Shown here in pieces: positions 8,835-17,604 of a stretch of DNA of 64,000 bases. Source of the DNA: UBA6120 sp964639215 (GTDB lineage: Bacteria; Bacillota_I; Bacilli_A; RFN20; CAG-826); the NCBI GenBank assembly GCA_964639215.1, contig CAZXCV010000004.1, positions 12,462 through 76,461 on the forward strand, in the 5' to 3' direction. The number at the start of each line of letters is the position of its first letter. Positions within the stretch are counted from its first letter, which is position 1. Below the pieces are notes generated by a model. The model was not told the DNA's origin and searched no databases. It saw only the letters and a list, made by a program, of their open reading frames with translations. Position numbers and translations under genes: made by a program.

Positions 8835-10094
8835 TTATGCTGTCTTCTTAGTAAAATCGATTAAGCGATCATTACCACTGAGTAGCACGAATACTTGACC
8901 ATGTTCACGGCCTTTGGCAATTGCTACTTCGATATGTTTAATTTTTGAGATGCGTTTAGTTGCTTTAATAATCGTCACATCGAGATGTGGTGCGAGCAGT
9001 GCATATACTAAGTTCTCATTAGTAGGCGGTAGTCTTAGCAACACATAGTTAAAGTTATACTTCGCCTTGGCAACAACATCGTTAATCACGTTTTTATTGA
9101 GCAACTCTAAATCGACTTTTGATAATTTCGGTTGATAAAGTGTAAGATTATGCTCTTCATCTTTGCTCGAGATGTCCTCAAGACTAGCAATAACTTGTGG
9201 TGGTGCTGAAAAGAGTGTTGTTGTAAATTTATTATTTTGTGCGTCTAAATCAACGACAAGCGTACTTAATCCACTTGATGCATAAAATTCCGCTAGTTGT
9301 ACGAGGAGTCGATCATTGCTTGATTTCCGACTGATTGGGGTGAAACCGATGACATTAATTGCCTTGTTGAGGAAACTGATTTCTATCTCCCCATGAATTC
9401 GCGTAACTAAATCAGATTTTGACCGATCACGCCCCATTGATTCTGGAATGTAATAATTTGGAACATCGAGACGGCTGATATCCGACCCAAATATAATTTT
9501 ATTGTTCAACAAGGCATAGAATACGAGTCCAAACACCACGAGTGTTAAGACACCACCTGTGCCGATTGCTAACATTTCTAATCGTGAAATTCCGACGGGA
9601 TTTGTCACAGCAGCGTACTCACCCACGCGTAAGACATTTGCCGCTAATATCGCATAATCCGTTGACTTAGTGACAGAAGCATCCATCACGGCATTTAGCA
9701 CCTCATCGGTTAGGATTGGATCGGGACTTGTGTAAGTGACACGAATGTGTGTCGATGCGGTTGTCACGGTCACCCGGACCCCAGATTTAATCCTCGATGC
9801 GGTTAAAGCTTCACCATTAAGTAATGTGATATCAGCATTTGCTAAACGTTGTAGCGCTAACTGGGCTACTTCTTGTGATTGCGCTAGATCATAGACTGCC
9901 GTCGTCACTTCGAGTTGGGGGCTGACACTAACAATTAAAACACCATTTGCCTCATATTGAGGTTCATAAAATAGGTAGCTATAAGCAAAAGAACCAACTA
10001 GGCCGAGCAATGTGAACAATAAGACAATCACGTAATTATTGATAATAAATTTAATAAGATCAGTAACTTTCAGTTCTTTTGAATTATCTTTCAT
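8835..10094 (-). CDS. Wzz/CapA-type chain-length co-polymerase with degenerate tyrosine-kinase-like domain
   Basis: A 419-aa membrane protein. Residues 20-42 form the first membrane segment (VIVLLFTLLGLVGSFAYSY). An extracytoplasmic Wzz domain runs to about residue 170 and contains QYEANGVLIVSVSPQ. A second segment is near 173-196. The C-terminal 200 residues look like the BY-kinase/ParA fold: they keep the Walker A'-like strand LVVDLDAQ, but the P-loop position reads FTPISRKSSNDRL with no GxxGxGK[ST]. There is also no Tyr-rich tail. The family sets polysaccharide chain length and bridges polymerase and cytoplasm; here I infer a non-catalytic scaffold. It lies between the polymerase and a GT2 gene, and AAAGGGGA precedes the ATG. 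Confidence 0.8.
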   Translation of the reverse strand: MKDNSKELKVTDLIKFIINNYVIVLLFTLLGLVGSFAYSYLFYEPQYEANGVLIVSVSPQLEVTTAVYDLAQSQEVAQLALQRLANADITLLNGEALTASRIKSGVRVTVTTASTHIRVTYTSPDPILTDEVLNAVMDASVTKSTDYAILAANVLRVGEYAAVTNPVGISRLEMLAIGTGGVLTLVVFGLVFYALLNNKIIFGSDISRLDVPNYYIPESMGRDRSKSDLVTRIHGEIEISFLNKAINVIGFTPISRKSSNDRLLVQLAEFYASSGLSTLVVDLDAQNNKFTTTLFSAPPQVIASLEDISSKDEEHNLTLYQPKLSKVDLELLNKNVINDVVAKAKYNFNYVLLRLPPTNENLVYALLAPHLDVTIIKATKRISKIKHIEVAIAKGREHGQVFVLLSGNDRLIDFTKKTA

Positions 10095-10133
10095 AAATCC
10101 CCTTTGCTCATCTTCGTTTAAAACGAACGGTTA

Positions 10134-11093
10134 TTAGTGGCGATAGAAGTTTGATTTGACACGTCGATAACTCGACTTAAGAATGTAATATGACGATGCA
10201 TAAGCGCGATAGAAAAATAATCGAATCGTTACTGGTAAACTTATTTTCTTTTTATCATCAAACATCGTCATCATTTCATGGGCTAACTCACGCTGATTGT
10301 TTTTCAAGAGATATTTGAAATAATTAGTCACAATCGCGATGTCATTCACAAGTGGTGAATCAATTAGTGAATTACCTAATAGTTTAAACGATTTTGATTG
10401 TTCCTTAAAGAAACTATTTTTAATTTTAACCGTCATTTGTTGATCGTGAATGCGCATTTTAACCAATTTGTTAGGCAGGCAATAAAAATCGAAGTTCACT
10501 AGACATATCCGCAACCACATATCAAGATCTTGCATGTAGTGATAATCTTCGTTAAAGTCACCAACTAACTCAAAGACGGCTTTTGGGATTAACAAGGCAC
10601 ATCCATTGAGGTTTTGTCCTTTGAAAAGTTCAATCAGCATGTGTTTAGCATCGACACGTTTAGAAAAATCGAACTTCTTTTTAGGAATTTTGATTTTATT
10701 ACCGAATTTATCAATCTCATCGTTATCAGAACAGATAATCGTGTTCATCGATTGTTGCTCGCTTAAGGTCGTGACTTCGATTTGAATTTTTTCGGGTTCA
10801 TACAAATCATCATGACTGAGCCAAGAAAAATACGTGCCATTCATTTTGGAGATGCCGAAGTTTAAAGCTGAAGATACACCACCATTCGGTTTGGCAAAAT
10901 AGCGAATCTTATCGCCATAAGAGCAAGCGACTTCATGCGTGGCACCACCATCATCAGAACCGTCGTTAATCACTATAATTTCTATATTTGAATAAGTTTG
11001 GGCAAGCGCGCTATCGATGGCGTCGTTTAAATAATTAGCGCCGTTATAAACGGGAATAATAATTGATACTAATGGATTAAACACATTTTTCAT
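10134..11093 (-). CDS. Glycosyltransferase family 2
   Basis: Inverting GT-A fold transferase of 319 aa, cytoplasmic face. The nucleotide-binding start PLVSIIIPVYNGANYL, the INDGSDD loop and the metal-binding DxD equivalent SWLSHDD (around residue 95) are present. They are followed by an acceptor region with NGCALLIPKAVFELVGDF and a conserved YMQDLDMWLRI (the ED/W catalytic segment). The C-terminal region is basic and may contact the membrane or lipid carrier. It sits 5 bases downstream of a GT4 gene and upstream of the Wzz-like gene, so it belongs to the polysaccharide operon. Donor and acceptor are unknown. Confidence 0.9.
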   Translation of the reverse strand: MKNVFNPLVSIIIPVYNGANYLNDAIDSALAQTYSNIEIIVINDGSDDGGATHEVACSYGDKIRYFAKPNGGVSSALNFGISKMNGTYFSWLSHDDLYEPEKIQIEVTTLSEQQSMNTIICSDNDEIDKFGNKIKIPKKKFDFSKRVDAKHMLIELFKGQNLNGCALLIPKAVFELVGDFNEDYHYMQDLDMWLRICLVNFDFYCLPNKLVKMRIHDQQMTVKIKNSFFKEQSKSFKLLGNSLIDSPLVNDIAIVTNYFKYLLKNNQRELAHEMMTMFDDKKKISLPVTIRLFFYRAYASSYYILKSSYRRVKSNFYRH

Positions 11094-11098
11094 CTTTG

Positions 11099-12187
11099 CT
11101 ATCTCAATGGAAAATAGAGCGTCGTAATTTCTTTAAGAATGGTATCGAGTCCAAATCTCGGTAAATAGTCTTCATTATATTTTGCAAATTTCTCGCCAAA
11201 TTGTGGGTTTTCAATTAGTTCTTTAATCTTCATTGAAAAATCACTGACAGTAAATCCAGTGAGTAAGCCATTTTCATAATCCTTGATTAGAGCGACACTC
11301 CCTCGTGATCTCGTGGCAACGACAGGTCGTTTCATTGCCATAGCTTCAATTACATTTAATCCGAGACCTTCACGGATTGAGGTTGAGATGAAAATATCGC
11401 ATCGATCAAGTAATTCGGGTATATCGGTTCGATAACCTAGAAGGTTAACGTGTTGTTCAAGCTTAAGCTTTTTGATTAATTGTTGGTATGATTGAAAGTT
11501 TTGACCCGCTCCTACGATGTCATATTGAAGATTGAAGCCTTGGTTGGCTAAATCAAAAACAGCCTTGATTGCTAAAACTTGATTCTTGTGATTGCGAAGT
11601 TCACCAACTGATAAAAGTTTGATTGGTTCGCCAAATTGTGATTTGAGTGTCCCGATAAATTTATCGAGTTTGACACCGACACCATTAATTTTGGCAACAC
11701 GATTTGGACATATTTTTCTAGCATTTTCATAGTCTTCGTCATTGATGGTTACAAGTAAGTCTGTCTGCTTAGCCATTAATTTCTCTAATGGATAATAAAC
11801 GAAGCGATTAATAATCGGCGCATCTTTATAAAAATGGAAACCATGAGCAATGTAATAAATTTTTAACCCATTTTTTCGAAATTTCTTGGCTGCTAACCGC
11901 GTGATAAAAGCGGCAATCGGTGTATTTAACTGCAATAAATCGTAGTTATTTTTTTTTAGTAAACGCTTAATTTGGCCGATTGCTTGGATGTTTTTGAATG
12001 AAAATGGATTCTTTGAAAAAGTGATGTGGTGGTGATTGGTAATATCTTCGTTAATATAATCGCCAGATGTAGCGATATCAACTTGAAAGTCGTGTTGTTT
12101 AAAAAGTTTAATGAACGGAAGATGGAAATGTTGAATGTGGGTGTCTTCAGTGGCAATGATTAAAACTTTTTTCACATTAATCCCCAT
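11099..12187 (-). CDS. Glycosyltransferase family 4 (EpsD-like), first gene of the polysaccharide locus
   Basis: GT-B transferase of about 360 aa. The N-terminal Rossmann domain begins VKKVLIIATEDTHIQHFHLPF and includes AHGFHFYKDAP, a hallmark of EpsD/CapM-like enzymes. The C-terminal domain has LLSVGELRNHKN and the retaining-GT motif STSIREGLGLNVIEAM with the paired glutamates. Two starts are possible: ATG at 12187, or the GTG at 12175 (VKKVL), which has GGGGA just upstream and fits relatives beginning MKKVLIIA. It follows a promoter at 12236-12263 and is probably the first cistron. No undecaprenyl-phosphate sugar transferase is seen in the locus, so the initiating enzyme lies elsewhere or in the gap. 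Confidence 0.88.
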   Translation of the reverse strand: MGINVKKVLIIATEDTHIQHFHLPFIKLFKQHDFQVDIATSGDYINEDITNHHHITFSKNPFSFKNIQAIGQIKRLLKKNNYDLLQLNTPIAAFITRLAAKKFRKNGLKIYYIAHGFHFYKDAPIINRFVYYPLEKLMAKQTDLLVTINDEDYENARKICPNRVAKINGVGVKLDKFIGTLKSQFGEPIKLLSVGELRNHKNQVLAIKAVFDLANQGFNLQYDIVGAGQNFQSYQQLIKKLKLEQHVNLLGYRTDIPELLDRCDIFISTSIREGLGLNVIEAMAMKRPVVATRSRGSVALIKDYENGLLTGFTVSDFSMKIKELIENPQFGEKFAKYNEDYLPRFGLDTILKEITTLYFPLR

Positions 12188-12235
12188 TTTCTTACATAAT
12201 TATTAATCATTAGATGTCATATCCTGTTAAGTTAT

Positions 12236-12263
12236 ATTATATTATCACAAATTTATTTATCAG
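12236..12263 (-). promoter_or_regulatory. Candidate promoter of the exopolysaccharide operon
   Basis: CTGATA (12258-12263), 16 bases, TATAAT (12236-12241) on the minus strand, about 50 bases upstream of the first glycosyltransferase. The region 12188-12360 is very AT-rich and contains no gene that I can support. Confidence 0.5.
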
Positions 12264-12360
12264 TTTCTAATTCACTTTAATATCCACCTAAGTTTCTTTC
12301 TTAATTCACAAATTATCACGAGGATATCTCAGACAAGTCATCATCTAATCAATTTTAAAA

Positions 12361-12393
12361 AAACAAAAAGGGTAGATCTAATCGATTTACCCT
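12361..12393 (-). terminator. Rho-independent terminator of tRNA-Arg
   Basis: Minus-strand hairpin between 12393 and 12369: AGGGTA pairs with TACCCT and the stem extends inward to about 10 bp with one A-C mismatch and a GATTA loop. It is followed by TTTTTGTTT. It begins 10 bases after the tRNA 3' end and separates uvrC-tRNA from the polysaccharide operon. Confidence 0.8.
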
Positions 12394-12403
12394 AAATATT
12401 TGA

Positions 12404-12480
12404 TGGCGTCCCCAAAGCGACTCGAACGCTTGACCTACGGCTTAGAAGGCCGTTGCTCTATCCAACTGAGCTATGGGGAC
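12404..12480 (-). tRNA. tRNA-Arg (anticodon UCU)
   Basis: Full cloverleaf. Acceptor GTCCCCA pairs with TGGGGAC; the D-arm is GCTC-AGTTGGATA-GAGC; the anticodon stem ACGGC/GCCGT encloses loop CTTCTAA, giving anticodon TCT; and the T-arm is AAGCG-TTCGAGT-CGCTT. The discriminator is G and the 3' CCA is encoded. It reads the AGA codon (and AGG by wobble). It lies 34 bases downstream of uvrC on the same strand and ahead of its own terminator. Confidence 0.97.
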
Positions 12481-12514
12481 AAGGCGCTATCAATATAGCA
12501 TAACTTTGACTAAT

Positions 12515-14281
12515 TTAACTAGGCGTCTTTGTATCTAATAACTTCTGATAAAGCGCTCTAGCAACAACGGGTGGTAATATTTGTTCCAGTTGCGTTAAAC
12601 TCGCCTGCCGTAATTCATCAAGCGATTTATACGTTTGATGTATCAATTGTTGACGTTTAACGCCTAAAAAAGGAATATCATCGAGGAGCGAGCGAACTGT
12701 CTTCTTGCGTTCTAAGGCGCGGTGAAAACTAATCGCATAGCGATGGACTTCATCTTGCATTCTGACGAGAAGGAAAAACAGTGGAGGATTACTAACAAGA
12801 TCAATTGTGTGACCAAGTTCATCAACAAGACCGCGTGTTTGATGTTTGTCATTCTTATAGAGACCAAAGACAGGAATATTGACACTTAGCTTGTTTAAAC
12901 TTGTCTTCGCAGCTTTAACTTGTTCAAGCCCTCCATCGACGAGAACTAAATCGGGCAGTTGGGCTTGCTCTTGTTTTAAGCGACTATAGCGCCGATAGAT
13001 AATTTCTTGCATCGAGGCCAGATCGTTATTCGCTTCCGCTTGTTCAATATGAAACTTCCGGTACATGTTTTTGACTGGTTCTCCATTGACGAAAACGACT
13101 AAAGCACCGACTGGTGAACTGCCTTGTAGATGTGAATTATCAAATAATTCGATGCGAAGTGGTGTCTCAATTCCTAATGTTGTTCCTAGTGTTTCTAAAA
13201 GTAACGCTTTGTTATCATCAAGCCGCGCGGTCATGAAGTGATCATCAAGTCCTTGGACCGCATTTTTAAGAGCCATCGTCGCTAAATCAAACATCGGACC
13301 TCGTGCTGGTGTTCTTGTTTTGATTTCTAACGTTTCCTTAATTCTTTTCGCAAGGTCTTGTTGCGTAATGACAATTTCTTGTGGTGGCATCTTCTCATGG
13401 TAATATTGGGCAATTGCTTCGATTAACTGCTCGTCAAGCTCATCAAATCGTTCGAGTATGAATAAACGTTTACCAAGCATTAATCCTTTTCGTATTACCA
13501 AGATTGCTAAAGATAAATAACCCTCACGTTCATAAAAGCCGATGATATCCCGATCAGTCTTATCTTTTATTTCAACGTTTTGGGGACTTAACGTCGCCTT
13601 GATATCAACAATGATTTGCTTATATTCTTGTGCTAATTCAAAATTTAAGAGTTCACTCGCTTCAAGCATTTTTCGTTGATAGTTTTTGATTACTTCATCA
13701 ACTTTGCCACTTAAAAACGACTGGATATCTGCTGAAAGCTTATCATAAGTCGCTTCGGTGATTAGATTAATACATGGGGCAAGACATTGTTCTAAATGAA
13801 AATAGAGACAAGCAGTTTTTGGCATCACATTACATTTTCGTAAAGGAAACACTTTATTAAGCAAGTCCATCGTGTGATAGGCGCTTCGCGAATTAGGATA
13901 TGGTCCGAAGTATAGATAGCGTCGATCAGTATTTCGCCTGGCGATTTTTAAATGGGGATCAGGACCCTTCCTCAAGGCGATATAAGGGTAATGACCTCCT
14001 TCTTTGAGGATGACGTTATAGCGTGGATAATGTTCATGAATTAAATTCATCTCTAAAATCAGCGCTTCTTTTTCACTCGTCGTAATGATTGTTTCAAATG
14101 ATGCGATTGCTTGCACCATCGCTGACACTTTGCCGCTTTGTGGACGCGTAAAATATTGCGCGACGCGCTTTGATAAGTTTTTAGCCTTCCCAACATAAAT
14201 AATCTTACCCTTGCCATTTTTCATTAAATAGACGCCAGGTAATGTCGGTAGATTGGCGATTAAAGGTTTATAATCGAGCAT
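12515..14281 (-). CDS. uvrC: Excinuclease ABC subunit C
   Basis: Nucleotide excision repair endonuclease, 588 aa, acting with UvrA and UvrB to cut on both sides of bulky lesions. The N-terminal GIY-YIG nuclease reads PGVYLMKNGKGKIIYVGKAKNL. A central UVR/UvrB-binding helix pair lies around QRKMLEASELLNFELAQEYK. The RNase H-like second nuclease has ELFDNSHLQGSSPVGALVVF and LVDGG. A C-terminal helix-hairpin-helix lies around SLLDDIPFLGVKRQ. Length is normal. It starts 3 bases after the mutS2 stop without a Shine-Dalgarno, so translation probably depends on coupling to mutS2. Confidence 0.96.
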   Translation of the reverse strand: MLDYKPLIANLPTLPGVYLMKNGKGKIIYVGKAKNLSKRVAQYFTRPQSGKVSAMVQAIASFETIITTSEKEALILEMNLIHEHYPRYNVILKEGGHYPYIALRKGPDPHLKIARRNTDRRYLYFGPYPNSRSAYHTMDLLNKVFPLRKCNVMPKTACLYFHLEQCLAPCINLITEATYDKLSADIQSFLSGKVDEVIKNYQRKMLEASELLNFELAQEYKQIIVDIKATLSPQNVEIKDKTDRDIIGFYEREGYLSLAILVIRKGLMLGKRLFILERFDELDEQLIEAIAQYYHEKMPPQEIVITQQDLAKRIKETLEIKTRTPARGPMFDLATMALKNAVQGLDDHFMTARLDDNKALLLETLGTTLGIETPLRIELFDNSHLQGSSPVGALVVFVNGEPVKNMYRKFHIEQAEANNDLASMQEIIYRRYSRLKQEQAQLPDLVLVDGGLEQVKAAKTSLNKLSVNIPVFGLYKNDKHQTRGLVDELGHTIDLVSNPPLFFLLVRMQDEVHRYAISFHRALERKKTVRSLLDDIPFLGVKRQQLIHQTYKSLDELRQASLTQLEQILPPVVARALYQKLLDTKTPS

Positions 14282-14284
14282 ATT

Positions 14285-16588
14285 TTATTTAATAAAGACA
14301 ACAGTCGCGCCAGCGCCACCTTCAGCCGCCTCTCCAAGGCGATAAGAGGCGATGAACGATTTACTATCTAAATAGTTAGTAACTGCTCGGCGTAATGCAC
14401 CAGTACCGAGACCATGGATAATACGCACTCGCTTGATGTTAGCAGCTAGGGCACTATCAAGATATTGATCAAGGGCATCAAGCGCTTCATCAACGTGTAA
14501 ACCGATTAAATTTAATTCTTGAGCGACACGCGTCTCATTCCGATTAATAAAGGCGACCTTCTTATCCTCTTTTGGAAGTGGCGGCGCGATCTTTTGAAGA
14601 TTAGTGGTCATTACCTTAATTGTCTTTCCTTCTTCTGTCACTAACGTTGTTTGTTTTTTACTAGTATCCGTGACACGACCGCTAATACCAAGGTTTTCAT
14701 ATAGTGCATAGTCACCAACTACTAACGTGACATCATCGACCATATCAAATGATGGTTGGTCAATTGTCGTTTGCTCAAGTTCCCGTTTGATGTTGATGGC
14801 TTCGTGTAATTTTAAGCGGGGATTCGATAAAGCCGTAATCGCAGCTTGTGCTTCTAATCGTGCATCTTTAATAATGCGGTCGCGTTCAAGGGCGAATTGT
14901 TCAGCTTGTTGTTTGCTAAGTGCATCAAATTTAGCTTGATCAGCGAGCAATTTTTCAAGTTTCTTATTTATGTCACTTTCTTTTTCTTTTAAGGTCGCTG
15001 TTTTCTCTCGCTGTTCTTCAAGTTCGATTTGTAAATCGTCAATTAATTTTGATGTTGTTTGTCGCGTTGATCCAATCATCGTTTCAGCCACGCTAATAAC
15101 TTCTTCTGCTAAGCCGTAGCGACGTGCCATTAGTAGCCCATAACTGCGCCCAGGAATATCAAGGACCAACTCGTAAGTTGGTGTTAACTTCTTTTCATCA
15201 AACCGCATCGAGGCATTGCGCATTCCTGCTTCGCTATAACCAAGTTGCTTCAGCATCGCAAAATGGCTGGAGACAATCACAAAAGCATTTGTTTTTGCAA
15301 AATAGCGAAGCAAAGCGACGGCCAGCGCCTCGCCTTCTTGCGGATCAGTGCCTGTTCCTAATTCATCAATCAAAATTAAATCATGGTCACTAACATCTTT
15401 GACCATTTGAGCGAGATTAGATATATGACCAGCGAATGTTGATAAGTTATCAAGTAAGCTTTGCGAATCACCGATATCCGCGAAGATATTGTTAAAATAG
15501 CTTAATTTCCCAGGTTTACTTGTTGGTAATGCTAATCCGCATTGATGCATATAAACGAGTAGACCAACCGTTTTCATGGCCACCGTCTTACCACCAGCGT
15601 TTGGACCAGTAATAATGACGATTCTTGCTTTGTGGTTAAGTTTAAACGTATTAGCGACCACTGTTTTCTGGTCAAGTAAGGGGTGGCGCGCTTCATCAAG
15701 GTCAATCATCCGTTCACTCACGATACTTGCGACATGACCACTAATTGCTAAGCCATATTGTGCTTTCGCGGATATGAGATCAAGGTAACCAAGTTTTTCA
15801 TTACCAGATATAATTGTTGCTTCATAGACAAGAATATCTTGTGTTAACACGAGCAAGATGCGATGAATTTCTTCCGTCTCTTTTTGTTCGAGCACATAGA
15901 GTTCATTGTTTAATGTCACGACCGCACTTGGTTCGATGAACGTGGTATAGCCAGTATCCGACATCGCATGAATAATGCCCTCAACTTTGTTTTTTTCTTG
16001 ACTGAGAACTGGTAAAACAAGGTGCCCATTACGAACAACGGCCTGTTTATCTGATAACACCGATGCATAAGTCTCCGTCAACTTTTGGATTTGTTGACTT
16101 ATTTTTTGTAATAGGCCACGCTTTTGATGTCGTAATTTATTTAGTAAAGGGCTCGCGGTATCTTTAATCGTTAAGTCCGGAGCGATTATTTTACCGATTT
16201 GTTCTAAAAGCAAATCAAGCGTGGCTAGTTGATTAATAATGCCATCTAAGTGTGGATAAGCCGCTTGTTTTCCTCTGAACGTGGTAATGACTTTGCTAAT
16301 CGTCCGTAAATCTTCAGCGATATCATTAATTTCTTCGCTTGTTAAGGCTGCTCCCTTATGGGCTTTATCAAAATGAGGGTCAAGTAATTGACTGCTAGCG
16401 ATTGGTAATGGACTATGCCGCGATACAAACGACATCATCTCATCGAGCAAAGTTAATTCTTTACTAAGCTGATCGTGGGGGAAAAAACTTAAAGCATCTA
16501 ATCCGGCTAGACCGCGAACTGTACGGCCGTAAGCTCGGATTCGTGTTTTAATTTCCGAGAATTCCAATAATATTTCAATTTGTTTCAT
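14285..16588 (-). CDS. mutS2: MutS2 endonuclease/ribosome-rescue ATPase
   Basis: MutS-family ATPase without the mismatch-recognition domain, 767 aa from the ATG at 16588 (the frame is open a further 23 codons). Walker A is ITGPNAGGKT, Walker B is LILIDELGTGTDP, and the signature helix follows LLDNLSTFAGH. A long coiled coil (about residues 500-590) leads to a C-terminal Smr domain with LNLIGLHVDEALDALDQYLD and IIHGLGTGALRRAV. Family members suppress recombination and, in Bacillus, split collided ribosomes. The start has no Shine-Dalgarno; GATAAT lies exactly 6 bases upstream. It is divergent from rnhC and co-transcribed with uvrC. Confidence 0.95.
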   Translation of the reverse strand: MKQIEILLEFSEIKTRIRAYGRTVRGLAGLDALSFFPHDQLSKELTLLDEMMSFVSRHSPLPIASSQLLDPHFDKAHKGAALTSEEINDIAEDLRTISKVITTFRGKQAAYPHLDGIINQLATLDLLLEQIGKIIAPDLTIKDTASPLLNKLRHQKRGLLQKISQQIQKLTETYASVLSDKQAVVRNGHLVLPVLSQEKNKVEGIIHAMSDTGYTTFIEPSAVVTLNNELYVLEQKETEEIHRILLVLTQDILVYEATIISGNEKLGYLDLISAKAQYGLAISGHVASIVSERMIDLDEARHPLLDQKTVVANTFKLNHKARIVIITGPNAGGKTVAMKTVGLLVYMHQCGLALPTSKPGKLSYFNNIFADIGDSQSLLDNLSTFAGHISNLAQMVKDVSDHDLILIDELGTGTDPQEGEALAVALLRYFAKTNAFVIVSSHFAMLKQLGYSEAGMRNASMRFDEKKLTPTYELVLDIPGRSYGLLMARRYGLAEEVISVAETMIGSTRQTTSKLIDDLQIELEEQREKTATLKEKESDINKKLEKLLADQAKFDALSKQQAEQFALERDRIIKDARLEAQAAITALSNPRLKLHEAINIKRELEQTTIDQPSFDMVDDVTLVVGDYALYENLGISGRVTDTSKKQTTLVTEEGKTIKVMTTNLQKIAPPLPKEDKKVAFINRNETRVAQELNLIGLHVDEALDALDQYLDSALAANIKRVRIIHGLGTGALRRAVTNYLDSKSFIASYRLGEAAEGGAGATVVFIK

Positions 16589-16594
16589 AACGTA

Positions 16595-16600
16595 ATTATC
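16595..16600 (-). promoter_or_regulatory. -10 hexamer placed for a leaderless mutS2 transcript
   Basis: GATAAT (or the overlapping TATGAT three bases upstream) is followed by TACGTT and then the mutS2 ATG. No ribosome-binding site lies between, and the -35 region is weak. Confidence 0.4.
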
Positions 16601-16665
16601 ATACCACTCATAATTTAGTCGTTCTATTAATAAGTAAGTGACATATGTTATTATCAAGGAGATTT

Positions 16666-17604
16666 ATGAAAGAAATCCAATTAGCCTCGGTACTCTTACC
16701 ACTCAATAAAGTGGCGACCTTATTGTCTTTTTACGAACATGAAGCAATAAGTAGCCCGAACGAATATGTCCAGTTTGCCGCTAAGCATGACGGAATCACA
16801 ATTTTGCTATACCACAAGGAACATGCTGGTTTTCAAAAAGTCGTTTTCCAAGGACCAGAAGCGCTCAATGAAGCGAAACTTTGGGGTGAAGTCACCAAAC
16901 TTTCAACCCTTGCTAAAAATAAAGAAGAAATTCCTGAAACATGGTTTAATCTTGAAGCACAAATCGGGGCTGATGAAGTTGGAACTGGCGACTTTTTTGG
17001 TCCAATTGTCGTATGTGCCGCATATTTTGGTGATAAGCAACGTGATTTGTTAAAACAAACGACAATCGGAGATAGTAAATTGCTAACTGACGATACCATT
17101 CGCAAGATTGTCCCCAGTTTATTAAAAAAAGTGCCTTACTCACTTTTAATCGTGACAAATGAAAAATATAACACCCTAGTTAGTGAAGGATATAACATTA
17201 ATAAAATCAAAGCCTGGCTTCACCAAACCGCATTGACAAACATGGATAAAAAATACCGCGGCAAGGTTCCACTTTACCTCGATCAATTTTGCACTCCTTC
17301 ATTATTCAAGAAATACACAGTTGGCCATTCTTCTGCTCCTTTATCAATCAATTTTGCCACCAAAGCTGAGCAAAAATATCCCAGCGTCGCCATTGCCTCA
17401 ATGATTGCTCGTTATGCTTTACTTAATTACATGGATAAACTTAATAAAAAGCATCGCCAAATATTCCCGCTTGGCGCTGGTGCTAAAGTCGATCAAGTTA
17501 CCACTATGTTAGTCAATGAAAAAGGACTTGATTTTATTAAGCCCTTAGTTAAACAGAATTTTAAAAACTATCGAAAGTTAACGGAAATGACGCTACCGCT
17601 TTAG
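16666..17604 (+). CDS. rnhC: Ribonuclease HIII
   Basis: Removes RNA from RNA-DNA hybrids in the cytoplasm. The 312-aa protein has the TBP-like N-terminal substrate-binding domain of RNase HIII (about residues 1-80) and then the catalytic domain starting IGADEVGTGDFFGPIVV. That segment supplies the Asp and Glu metal ligands, and a further Asp is in IGDSKLL. AAGGAGATTT directly precedes the ATG at 16666, overriding an upstream in-frame ATG at 16645. The gene is divergent from mutS2, and its last 12 bases overlap the 3' end of the convergent rluD gene, with no terminator between them. Confidence 0.95.
   Translation: MKEIQLASVLLPLNKVATLLSFYEHEAISSPNEYVQFAAKHDGITILLYHKEHAGFQKVVFQGPEALNEAKLWGEVTKLSTLAKNKEEIPETWFNLEAQIGADEVGTGDFFGPIVVCAAYFGDKQRDLLKQTTIGDSKLLTDDTIRKIVPSLLKKVPYSLLIVTNEKYNTLVSEGYNINKIKAWLHQTALTNMDKKYRGKVPLYLDQFCTPSLFKKYTVGHSSAPLSINFATKAEQKYPSVAIASMIARYALLNYMDKLNKKHRQIFPLGAGAKVDQVTTMLVNEKGLDFIKPLVKQNFKNYRKLTEMTLPL

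Noticed and set aside
12188..12360. Hidden small gene or RNA upstream of the polysaccharide operon
   Set aside because: The stretch is very AT-rich with only a promoter; no frame has a ribosome-binding site or recognisable product.
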